A program made the position numbers and the translations under genes. A DNA stretch of 64,000 nt from Acanthochlamys bracteata (lineage: Eukaryota; Streptophyta; Magnoliopsida; Pandanales; Velloziaceae): the NCBI GenBank assembly GCA_019914995.1, contig CM034135.1:498501-562500 (forward strand). Reading direction: 5' to 3'. Positions 49,968 to 60,553 of the stretch are shown here, in pieces (position 1 is the first letter of the stretch; each line of letters starts with the position of its first letter). Below the pieces are notes generated by a model, which worked only from the letters and a program-made list of their open reading frames with translations, made no database searches and was not told where the DNA came from.

Positions 49968-51571
49968 ATGGCAAACTCCATAGGTTCTCTGCTTCTTGTC
50001 TCATTAGCATTCTTCATTCTTCCTGCTGTAGTCTTTGGTCAAGCTTCAAGACCTGGATGCTTCAAGGCTATCTTTAGCTTTGGTGACTCCCTTTCTGATG
50101 ATGGAAATGTTCTCTCCATGGTTCCTACAAGCCATGTTGGTAAGAATCCATATGGAATGACATTCTTCGGTCGCCCAACAGGGCGCTTCTCTGATGGCCG
50201 CATCGTTCCTGATTTCATTGGTAAGTCAATGTACTGTCCTCTCTCTATGCGAATACAGTTTCTAGCCTGAATCTAGTATTACATGTTACTTGCTACTACT
50301 AAAATTATGTGTAAATTTGAGTATATGAGTATGATCAAGAAGGTCGAGACTGATTTGCCACTTCCTGGCTATGCAGCTGAGGCAGCCGGATTGCCTTTTC
50401 TGCCGCCTTTTTATCCTACCCAAAACCGCACTTGGCTTAGGCAAGGTGCCAACTTTGCTGTATCTGGAGCAGCAGCTCTAGATAACAGTTATTTCACACA
50501 GAAAGGTTTGACAGGTCAGTGGACAACCGCATCCCTCGGCGCCCAACTTCAATCCTTCCAGCAGCTCCTCCCTTCTCTTTGCTCAAGCCGATCTGGTGAG
50601 CAATAACTCAGTACTTTCTCTTCAGTGACTGAATACGTTTCGAAGTGGATGTGAAAGTTTTACCGTGTTTAATTCATGTATATCTTATCGATTCTGCAGA
50701 CTGTCTAAACTTCATGGGGAAGTCGCTTTTCTTGGTAGGAGAGTTTGGTGGCAATGATTATGGCCGTTTCTTCTTTGGAGGGAAGCTGTACAATGAGATT
50801 AAGGCAATTGTTCCGCAAGTCGTTGATACCATTGCTTCTGCTATAAATGTAAGCCAGCTTGTTTTGTTCAAACTTCAAAAGCAAATGCAGTTCAGTTCTT
50901 CGCAAGTTCGTTGTTTGTTTCAAGTGTTGAACTTCTTTCAATCCTGATGTTGTTCATGAATTTGATCTTTGCCAGACACTGATAAAACTTGGAGCGAAGA
51001 CCATGGTGGTTCCAAGCATCCTGCCTATAGGATGCAATGCATCATACCTCACCAGATTCAGGATTGCAAACGCCAGAAACTATTACGATCCCAAAACAGG
51101 TTGCATAAAATGGATAAATGAGTTCGCAAAGTATCACCGTGACCAACTCCGCAGCAAGGTGCAGCAGCTCCAATCTTCCAACCCTGGCGTCACCATTATA
51201 TTCGCTGATTACTATGAAGCTACCATGAGCATGATCGACTCTCCACAGAAATTCGGTAAGAATTTTCTGCTTGCTGTGAATATAAGCTTCCAATACAAAA
51301 CTAAATTACAAAAAGAATATAATTATGTGGATTTTCTGCTGCAGGATTTAACAACACACCATTGATGGTGTGCTGTGGTGCTGGAGGGCAGTATAACTTG
51401 AACCCCGCTGCAGATTGCGGAATCCTACCAGCAAAAGCATGCAGTGATCCTTCAAAATATCTTTGGTGGGATGCATGGCATCTCACTGAAGCTGCTTACA
51501 AGATCATCTCCAATGGCTTACTCCGAGGACCGTATGCCAATCCTCCGATCCTCAACGCTTGCCGCGGATAA
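49968..51571 (+). CDS. GDSL esterase/lipase (SGNH hydrolase), secreted
   Basis: Five exons (49968-50220, 50377-50595, 50700-50848, 50976-51255, 51345-51571) encode 375 aa. A signal peptide ends near VVFGQA. Block I (FSFGDSLSDDGN) carries the nucleophile Ser41. Block III is GEFGGNDYG with the oxyanion Asn. Block V (WWDAWHLTEAAY) carries the catalytic Asp and His. These are the usual SGNH sites of plant GDSL lipases, extracellular or vacuolar hydrolases acting on acyl esters of wall polymers or small acyl conjugates. The substrate cannot be read from sequence. The pseudogene just upstream shares intron positions and wording, so the pair arose by tandem duplication. No lesion is seen here. Confidence 0.93.
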
Positions 51572-51842
51572 ACTGAACTTACATATATCTTTCATTTTTT
51601 TTTCAACTCAGTGAAGTTCTTTCAAGTTTTTTGGTTCTTACGATTGTTGTAGTAAGCATGATTTGCACAGCAATGGAATGAATGAATGGACGGTGTTCTT
51701 GCTGCTACAGGCTTTACAACTGTTGAATCCTTTGGCCCATCAAAGGCCCAATAACACGAGGCCTGTAAACATAGTAAGGCCAGTAAGGTAAATAAAACAA
51801 TATCTAGAAACCGACCTAATTGGTACGAGAAACATTATTTAA

Positions 51843-51866
51843 CCAGTTAAAGTGTCCCACGTCATC
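51843..51866 (+). promoter_or_regulatory. ERSE-like plus UPRE-like composite site of the PDI gene
   Basis: CCAGT, nine bases, CCACG is an ERSE with one mismatch (CCAAT expected). It overlaps CCCACGTCATC, which shares CCACGTCATC with the plant UPRE. The site is about 230 bp upstream of the PDI start, in the same orientation. Confidence 0.65.
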
Positions 51867-52095
51867 AAATTTACGTGTTCATGCGGAGCAGTTCATCGAT
51901 CTTTTGATCTTGACTTCAGACAGATGTTGACTTTTCTTTCACCCTAAAATCATGCCAAACCGGGTTATACTTGGCCGAATTTGCAAAACTACTTACTATA
52001 AAGTATTGTCTGTCCTTCATCTTACAGATCGATCGATTGCTAAAAAGACCAAACCATTCTTTGAGAGATCGAAGAAGAACTGAAGAAGAAGGAAA

Positions 52096-55000
52096 ATGGC
52101 GAGATGGCAGATCTTTACTACAGTGTTAACTGTAGCTCTTCTGTTTGTTTCTTCGATGGCTGATGATAATGTTGTTGTGCTCACAGAATCGAACTTTGAG
52201 TCTCTGGTTGGCCAAGATCGTGGTGCTCTCGTTGAGTTCTACGCCCCGTGGTAATTACTACTGCTCGTTATTTCGTTTTCCTGAGTTTTCTGGTTTCTTA
52301 TAGGTTTGATCTGTTAGACTGTTGATTGATTTGTGGATCCTTTTTAAGTGGATTACGTATTGGATTTGTTCTTGTTGTTGTTGATTTAGATTTGTGTGAT
52401 TCATTGATTGAATGTGTTGTTTCTAGAAATTTTACTCGGCTGATTGATTTTTGTAGAGATTGAGTTGAATTTTTTATAATTAGTGTAGCTGAATAAGTGT
52501 TTCAGTAGCATGAATTGACACTGACTGAATGGATCTTCCGTTAGTTGATGGTCCTTTTTCCTGATCGATTATGTGATTGGATCGTTATGTGATTTATTGA
52601 TGTATTAGTTAATTAGCTTTATGTACGATCTAAGGATGGAAATTTATGTGTAACTTTTGTAATCTCCATGAATATGTTAGATTGGTATGGAGCTAGATCC
52701 TGTCACAGCAAGTTGTGCTGATGAATTGATTCTTAGTTTATAGGATCGATATGCTAGACTTGAATGTCTGTTCTGGTTTATCAACTTTGTAAAGTTAAAG
52801 TTTTATCCTAGTTTCAGCTAGGAAATTCGGAGGATAGGTAGATTGAGTTCTTAGATACTCATCCTGTAAAAGTTCTAACATTTGATCTTTATAGTACAGG
52901 CATTGCAGCTAAACTGTAATATTTGTTTGCTAGCTGATCTGTATTTTAGAGATTTTCTTTCGGTGTCTCCTATGGATTATTGCAAATGAGTAGAGGCATA
53001 GCAAATATGATGTTCAATCTCTAAGGGTTGAGAGATATAATAAAAACTAGTTGAAGGATGATTGTTGGATCTGTGATGAGCTAGATAGTCTTTTGAACCT
53101 GTTACACAATTCTAAAATTGTAATTCTGGTTCAAGGAATATAATGTAACATGATTGCTGGATCTTTATGGGGTGTTGCTTCTCCTTCTCTTTGGGGTTAC
53201 AATTCTATGTCTGCCTTGCAAGGGAGGATTGCGTCATATATGGGTTGTGCTCATACTCTTTTTTCCAGGTGTGGACATTGTAAGAAACTCGCCCCTGAAT
53301 TTGATAAGCTTGGTGCAAGCTTCAAGAAGGCAAAGTCGGTGTTGATTGGAAAAGTAAGTAAAAGCGGAGCTTTCTTTATTTCGTGAGATAGAAATTTTTT
53401 TGTTATTTCCTTAGCTTAAGAATGGTTGGCTTTTTTCTTTTATAGTGCTGATTCAGTGAGCGGTGCTCTGGTGATTCTAAACCCCTGTATTTGTGTTGCT
53501 TATTGTTTGTGAAGGTTGACTGTGATGAGCATAAAAGTTTGTGCAGCAAGTATGGAGTAACTGGGTACCCAACAATTCAGTGGTTCCCGAAAGGATCGCT
53601 GGAGGCGAAAAAGTGAGCATCATTTGTTTTTTGCATACTGAGGTTTTTAATCTACATGATGTGATGTCTTATATTTGTGTCTTCATTTTCTGGTCGGAAG
53701 GTATGAAGGTGCACGCACTGCAGAAGCGCTTACTGAATTTGTGAACACTGAAGGAGGTAAAATACATAATCTACAAAATCAGGCCTTAGAGCATTAGCTT
53801 AGAGCGGCTCCATCTATATAGCAGTTTTTGTCTTTATGACATGAGTTCTCTTTGCATTTGTGGAATACTTATGTGTTGGGAAGTTTTGACATTTTTTATC
53901 TTAGTTGTTAGGTTTCATCCGTCAGCTTTTTGCTATCCAGGCACTTATATCTTCAGAGAAACAATATATTTTTGTTGTATATTGTGATTTGCTAGTAAAA
54001 ATGTTTTTGTCGGTTATTTGATACAGGAACAAATGTGAAGATAGCAACCATACCATCTGATGTTGTAGTGCTGAATCCTGAAAATTTTGATCAGGTTGTT
54101 CTAGATGAAGGCAAAGATGTCCTCGTGGAATTCTATGCACCTTGGTGGGTTACGAGTCTTATTTCCTTCTATGCTTTTTCAAGATTGTATCTGGCAGGCA
54201 GTTCTGTTGTTTCTGTCGCCTCATTCCTCCAATTTAATTTTGTAGGTGTGGCCACTGCAAGAACCTTGCTCCAGTGAGTTAGATGATTGACATATTACTT
54301 CTGTTTAGCAGAAATTTGCAAATTTAGTTCTTGGGATTATCTCTGTTATTCCTTCGTTAGAGCTTAACATTCCTCTTTGTTGCATGCAGACCTATGAAAA
54401 GGTTGCTAGCGCCTACAAAATGGAAGAGGATGTTGTGATAGCTAACCTTGATGCTGATAAATACAAGGATATAGGCGAGAAGTAAGTTCTCAAATCATGA
54501 AAGACTACTTGCTGTCTGCAGTGAAGTCCACAATTTTTCTTGTATATGTTATCTCTGCATAAATTATATAATGGTGGAGGAACTAGAAATATGTAATTTC
54601 ATTAGTGTTTTATATAAACCGAACAGTTTCACCTAATTGATATAAAAAATCTGTCTAGGAGAAGGTTAGTTAGCTACATATAATTTCATCAGCTATTCTT
54701 AAGTGATTTGACCATTCTGCTGTGAATGCGTTTGAGTTATTCCTTAAAGCATTATAAGATAGAGAGGAAAAGCTCCCACTTGGTTGATTTTACAACATCT
54801 TGTGAAATTCTAATTTGCATTCGTTTCTAAGGCATACACTTGGTTATTCATCATATGAAAGCGCTCCATAGATATTTGAGGATTTTTCCTGCTACTTACA
54901 AATGTGCTTGTGATGAGTAACCATTAGTTCAGGTTTAAGTATTCATTTGTTTATGTTTGAGGGTTTAGGTATTCATTCGTTTATATTTGGAGTTTTGAGG

Positions 55001-55851
55001 AATGGCCTGAATTTTAATGAGCTGTACTTTGTTTTTTTTCCTTCCATTGCTCGTTCTTTTGTAGTTGAATCATGTGTTCAAACATAATTTCAATTTTCCA
55101 AATCTGTAGGTATGGTGTAAGTGGATTCCCTACATTGAAGTTCTTTCCCAAAGGCAACAAAGCTGGAGAAGATTATGAGGGTGGTCGCGATATAGATGAC
55201 TTTGTTCATTTTCTCAATGAGAAGTGTGGCACTAGTCGTGATGCCAAAGGCCAGCTTACTTCTGAAGTAAGTGTGCATGGCCACTGATTGATCTCTTATT
55301 ATTTTCTTTTTTATATTACTTATTGTAGTTATGTTACTGTTATGGCAGGCTGGAGTATTGGGAAGTCTGAGTGATTTGGTGAAGGAATTCACAAGTGCTG
55401 CGGATGGTGAAAGGAAGACTATCTTATCCCGAATAGAGGAGGAAGTTAATAAGCTCCATGGGTCCTCAGCAAAGTAATGAACTAAATAATTTTGATTGTT
55501 TGCTGATGTTACGGACGAATATTATGACATCTAGTGTTGCTCTTCAAGATTCCTAACATGTTAGAAACAACTGGTGTTACATGCAGGTATGGAAAGATCT
55601 ACTTGAAGGCTGCTAAGAACTCTATGGAGAAGGGTAAGGACTATGCTAAGAACGAAATTGAGCGGCTGAACCGCATGTTGGAGAAGGTTGGTCTGAACTA
55701 TTCTGTTTCCTGTGTTTCAGATCATGCTTGCGTCTTGTTTAAGAAGTGAATATTAACATGTTTGTTTGATTCTTTTGTGCAGTCTGTCAGTGCTGCCAAG
55801 TCGGATGAGTTTTCCATCAAGAAGAATATCCTCTCAGTATTCACTGCTTGA
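52096..55851 (+). CDS. PDIL2-1: Protein disulfide isomerase-like 2-1 (two thioredoxin domains + ERp29c)
   Basis: Eleven exons (52096-52250, 53269-53353, 53515-53612, 53701-53756, 54027-54144, 54246-54273, 54390-54481, 55110-55266, 55349-55473, 55587-55686, 55783-55851) give 360 aa. A signal peptide (~1-22) precedes thioredoxin domain a (CGHC at 53-56, YGVTGYPT) and domain a' (CGHC at 172-175, YGVSGFPT). The C-terminal ~100 residues (LVKEF to KKNILSVF) are an ERp29c-type helical domain. The protein ends FTA without KDEL/HDEL, as I recall for the Arabidopsis orthologue. It forms and reshuffles disulfides in the ER. Exon 6 is only 28 nt and encodes CGHCKNLAP. Introns split the Trp codon before CGHC in both domains. 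Confidence 0.95.
54932..54990 (+). repeat. Two-copy 30-bp tandem repeat in PDI intron 7
   Basis: Adjacent units starting GGTTTAAGTATTCATT and GGTTTAGGTATTCATT, with few differences. Confidence 0.85.
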
Positions 55852-57060
55852 CCTCTTCCTGTTCCTCCTAAAGCAGGACTGATAGTGTCCCTGCTAAGGT
55901 GATAGGCACGACATCCGAAGCTTGATAATGTAATACAGAGGAATCAGTTGTGTGTTTACCATCTTCTCCCAGTGCTTTTTTGATTTCACGCAGTGGGTAG
56001 ACAGGGAGACGCCCAACGCTGCCGCCACATTAGTGTTTTCTAAAATCGCATTAACATCCTCGAGTCTTCACAGTTAATAATATTGTGATTGTTTGTTACA
56101 TGCCTCGTGTTTTTCTTCCCAATGGCAGCAACTGTTCATTTCGTAGAACTAATATGCTTGAAATACTTGTAACTGATACTGTGAATGGCGCATCATTTTC
56201 TTTCCTCGAAGGAAATGTATCATGTTGAAGTTACTTTAATTGGACAGTGGTAGGACACGTTGGGAAAGCTGACGCTTTATTTTTTTTGAGTTTTGAATAA
56301 TTTATATATTTTAATTATATAAAAATTTTAAATTTTATTTTTATATAAAATATTTAAATTTTAATTTTTTATTTATATAATTTTTAATATAATTATTTTT
56401 TAATTTTTAATGTACTTTTTAAATTTTATTTAAATATAAATATTAAATTTATTTTTATATTTTTTAAAAAGTTTTATTTTTTATTTTTTATTTTTATGAA
56501 ATTCAATTGAGAGGATTTGAAATACGTCATAAGCATGTTAGTTACAGGCTATTATGTTGAAGTGTGATATATGTAATAAAGTTATAGTGCCTCTGATTTA
56601 GATTTAGTTGTTGAACTTTGATTTATTTTAAATAAATAAAATTTTAAAAATTAAAAATATAAAAATTGAATATTATAAAATATATTTGTATTTTAAAGTA
56701 TTTTACTTTAGAAAAGTTTTAGTTTAAATGTCCTCTTACTGTTAAAAACTGAAATGCTTTTGTTATTTGGGTACAGGGTTAGTTATAAGTGGGTTTTATT
56801 TCAACAGCAAGGATCATTGACTTGAGATTAAAATTTAAAAACTCATAGGAAATATACGGTGTAAGTAAATTAATTATAGACGGAAGTGGCGGGATATCAT
56901 GCTGGTTTTTCCTGAAATTTTTGAGATCGATTCGATTTCCCGCTACTCGCCTTGCTTTCGTTCTTTATCTATTTCTTCAATCCTTGTGAAACCCTAAATC
57001 AAAATCAAAACAAACCATCTATCACCTACATTGCATAATTCTGTCATCTCTTCTGCGAAG
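55852..57060. other. PDI 3' region, AT-rich island, RPA3 promoter
   Basis: The left part is PDI 3' UTR. About 56280-56540 and 56610-56720 are AT islands with the same texture as the MITE-like islands at 37-39 kb; the right side of the first (GGATTTGAAATACG) resembles ATATTTGAAACACG at 38755. No gene. The RPA3 leader starts near 56950. Confidence 0.5.
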
Positions 57061-57319
57061 GTATGCTTCGTCTTCTTCTCGAATTTTGGGTTTTGTTTGT
57101 TTAATTGTTTGGATTAAACAAAGTCTCCATCGTTGTAATTGAGAGCTGAATTTTCTTTAAAGAACACGTAGTAGGAATTAGGGAGAGAGAGAGAGAGAGA
57201 GAGAGAATTGAATTAGGGCTTTTTCTGATTCAGATTCAATTTCGCCCAATTACAGAAGGTGGTAGTTTCTTTGTATTCTTTTAGTGGTTTCACTATGTGA
57301 CGTTCACGAGTTTTCTCAG
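57061..57319 (+). other. 5' UTR intron of RPA3
   Basis: Donor GAAG|GTATGC at 57061 and acceptor TTTTCTCAG ending at 57319, 16 bases before the ATG. The intron includes a GA microsatellite at 57182-57207. Confidence 0.6.
57182..57207 (+). repeat. (GA)n microsatellite
   Basis: About 12 GA units inside the RPA3 5' UTR intron. Confidence 0.92.
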
Positions 57320-57335
57320 GGTGATTTTGCTGACC

Positions 57336-58327
57336 ATGGATACATCAAGCCCTGCAATCTTTGTTAATGCGGAGATTCTGAAGATGTATTTGGGTCGTAG
57401 GGTGAAAGCCGTTGTCCAAGTGGTTCGATATGATAGTGGTGTCATGGTAGGAAAATCAACCGATGGGCATCAGTTAACAGTGAAGGGATGTCAGGTCTTC
57501 CCTGTAAGTCACTATGTGGAGGTTATTGGTATCGCTGATGGCAATCAGTCCATTCGTGCAGAACTGTCCACTGATTTTGGAGATGCATTTGGTAACTGTT
57601 TGTTTCTTTTTCTAGAAAATTGTGGTCCTGTTTATTCATCAATATGCCTCCAGGAAATCTAATTGGATAGCAATGGTATATCAGTTTTCTGAATTGCCCC
57701 ATATGCATTGACATCATCGTGAGAATCGGATTTTAGAACTCAACTGTTAAACATTAATAAGTGAATTATTGATTATTTCCAGTATGATATACGATTGATT
57801 GATGCAGTCGCCCTGACAGATTGAATTTTTAATCATCTTGATAAGCTCCTGTTATTTGCAATCCATGCAATTATGATGCATTCGATTTGAGTGGTTCTAC
57901 TGGCCTCGTAAAATTTTAGTTTTTAACTCATAGAAATTAGTTATTTGAGGTTAAAGTCTTAGCTTCCATCTGTAGAAATTTGAATTTCCACCTCTAGGAT
58001 GTAGGCTAATTTGAAATGCGACATTGTGATTTGTTCCCTTATTCTTATGTTTTTTGCTGGAAAGGTTCTGGTATGTAGGGCTTGAATAATCCCTTTGAGG
58101 TATATTTTGGATTGTTTTGTTTGTTTTTGTCATACTAGCTGGAATTGCTATAGAGCAGAAGATGCATCAGTGCATCATCTGACTTCTCTGTTCTGCCTCC
58201 TTACGATGATGTATTTCTTTTTGCGTGATGTGATTGTCTAAAGTTTGTGTTTTGTCTTGCAGATGTCGTGTCTTATGATGGTTTGTGCCAACTTGCAAAT
58301 GGGAAATACAAGAGCTTGTTTATCTGA
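57336..58327 (+). CDS. RPA3: Replication protein A 14 kDa subunit (RPA3)
   Basis: Two exons (57336-57591, 58263-58327) encode 106 aa, the family length. The protein is a single OB-fold: FVNAEILKMYLGRRVKAVVQ, VRYDSGVMVGKSTDG, then HYVEVIGIADGNQSIRAEL. The last strand and C-terminal helix (LCQLANGKYKSLFI) come from exon 2. RPA3 is the small core subunit of the RPA heterotrimer that coats single-stranded DNA in replication, repair and recombination. The start is the first ATG after the leader intron. Without exon 2 the frame would run to 57662 with an unrelated tail. Confidence 0.92.
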
Positions 58328-60179
58328 GAGTAAAACTAGTAAAACCCTTCCATCAATCTAATATTGCTCTGCTCCCTTACTATGGGTTGTGCTCCTTTCT
58401 TGACTTTGTTTGTGTTTGCAGTAGCAATACTCGTAACTAGTTGGTAGCAGAAGTAATGTAATACCTTTGATATTGTATAATCTTTTATGGTGTATTACTA
58501 CATTGCTCATTTCTTTAGCTGGAGTAATGGGTCACCTCTTAGTCTCTTACGTATATGTAATTCTGAATAGCAAACGCTCTGTATGCCCTTGCTCTATGTA
58601 GATACTTTTGAATTGAGACAAGTGTCTTCAGATAGTACCAAACACCGTAACTCCTAGACCAATGCATAAATCCTTATCCATCTATCAAAATGAGTTCCTG
58701 CAGTATCTGTGAAAATAAGTCTTCAAGTTTATATGAGAAGATAATGTTATTATGGCGTAGAACCTCCAGATGAACTGTGAACAAAATTGTGCTTGGCATT
58801 TCAAACAAAAACTACAAGGTAGATCCAAGCCTACAAACAAGCAACAAAGTTGCAAACAGCAACTTACGATGTTAAATGAACTGGGCTACCATTACATTCC
58901 TGCTATTGGAATATCTACAACAATTTCATCTACTAGCTTATTAAATGTATCCTTTTTGATTCAACAGCTGCCTCAAATTCTTCAATCTCCAAATCAACCC
59001 ATCTTCCCAAGTGAGAGCTCATGTCTTTATCGACGAGCTCATCTACCATCCAATCTGCCTTCCACTGTAATCTCCTACTGTAGAGCTGCTCCACAAGGTC
59101 CTTCCCCATCACCATCACCCCTTTCTCTCATGTTCTGTAACCTGCTTGGAAGTAATGCCTGTATTTTGTGTTTACGCAATCATTGATGCAATCAAAAAGT
59201 ACTTCCCTCTTCATTCTAAAGTCCACTTTTTGAGCTTTTGTTCCATTTTCTTTACCAGCCAACTTGTCGAACGGAAGAAGTTCAATTGTCTCACAAGCAA
59301 GTATGAAGATAGGTCCATTGCTGCTTAAACTTTCCTTAACATATTCCAAATCTTGCTCATATTCTTTTGTGTAACCTGGTTTGCTCATTTGCAACACATG
59401 CTCTCTGTTCGCCATTCCCACGAAGGAAGAAGAGGCCGAATCCAAATCACAAAGATCTTGAGCTTGAACCGTGGAAGTGTAGACCTCGCTCCCTGACAAA
59501 TATGAAGGACAAATTTCAATAACATCATTTATCATCCAAGAGAAAATCATTCTTTAGTGACAGTGTAAATACCATTAGTACTTCCCCAACTCTCAGATGA
59601 GTTGCAGCTTTCATTTGAGAAGATGGTTACTACGATGGATAAGGGACTTGGATAGTTAATCTCAGGATCCTTTAAGGCATCATCACTATACCTAGTTCCA
59701 ACTGTTTCAACTACCTGAAAGCAGAGGCAAGATTAAATTGAAAAAGTAAATGTCGGATTGCATCCAACAAAATCCAGTCTGAGCAATGCTAAAGGAAAAG
59801 AATGCATTCATCCACACATTATTGAAAAATGCATACTGGAGAAGACAATTGGAAGGCTCAATTGAGAAAGCTACAGAAAAAGTATACAGACCTCATTATG
59901 TAAGACAAATATTCATCTAAAGTTAAGAATACATTCACTTTAGAGCTCTTCTAAATTGGTTAAGGACATACTTCTGTTGAATGACAATAACTAATCACTA
60001 ACATAAAAAGCTACCTGCAGAATGTATGTTATCACAATCTGTAGACCATAAGCATCACTTGTGCTTAAAGCTTGATCAGTGATTATAGGATGGGAGGAGA
60101 AAGACCTCTTTGGCTTTGACCATACCTTCTTTGTGATCCCAGCCTTCGTTCCATTCGAGAGAGACAATCGAGCTGACCC

Positions 60180-60320
60180 TTTCCTGTTCAGGAAGGCATT
60201 TTGAACATCTAATTGGAACAGAGGCCAATCTCGATTCGCAGCAATAGAGCGCAGGAGACGAACAGACTTCATCTTGGCTACCGGGCCCAGGCTTCCTCGT
60301 AATCTATCCCATATGTTTGA
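60180..60320 (-). mobile_element. Ty1/copia reverse-transcriptase fragment
   Basis: About 47 codons match the copia RT start region: TYGIDYEEAW, then, after a frameshift, VAKMKSVRLLRSIAANRDWP and QLDVQNAFL. LTRs, integrase and RNase H are not seen nearby. It is a dead scrap of a plant retrotransposon lodged in the DUF4378 pseudogene, directly beside the element at 60323. Confidence 0.85.
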
Positions 60321-60322
60321 TT

Positions 60323-60553
60323 GCGTTTGGTATTGCTTATCCCAAAAATAACTTTTTAATTTTTTATTTTACGTTTTCAATACATTTTTTATAAGTATTT
60401 AAAAAATTTATTAAAAATTTAAATAGTATAAAAAAATGGTACGTAATGAGATTTTTTTATTGTATATTTTAATTATTTTTTTAGGTAAAAAAAGTAGAGT
60501 TCGTTTCTAAAAAAAATAAAAATACTTTTTATTTCAAAAGCACTATCAAACGC
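60323..60553. repeat. AT-rich MITE-like element with 16-bp terminal inverted repeats
   Basis: The left end GCGTTTGGTATTGCTT and the reverse complement of the right end GCGTTTGATAGTGCTT match at 14 of 16 positions. The 231-bp element has a very AT-rich core and abuts the copia fragment. Right of it, pseudogene coding sequence resumes. Confidence 0.7.

Noticed and set aside
58770-59328. Plus-strand frames at 58770-59186 and 59146-59328
   Set aside because: They are antisense to the DUF4378 end of the pseudogene, which has recognisable protein motifs on the minus strand.
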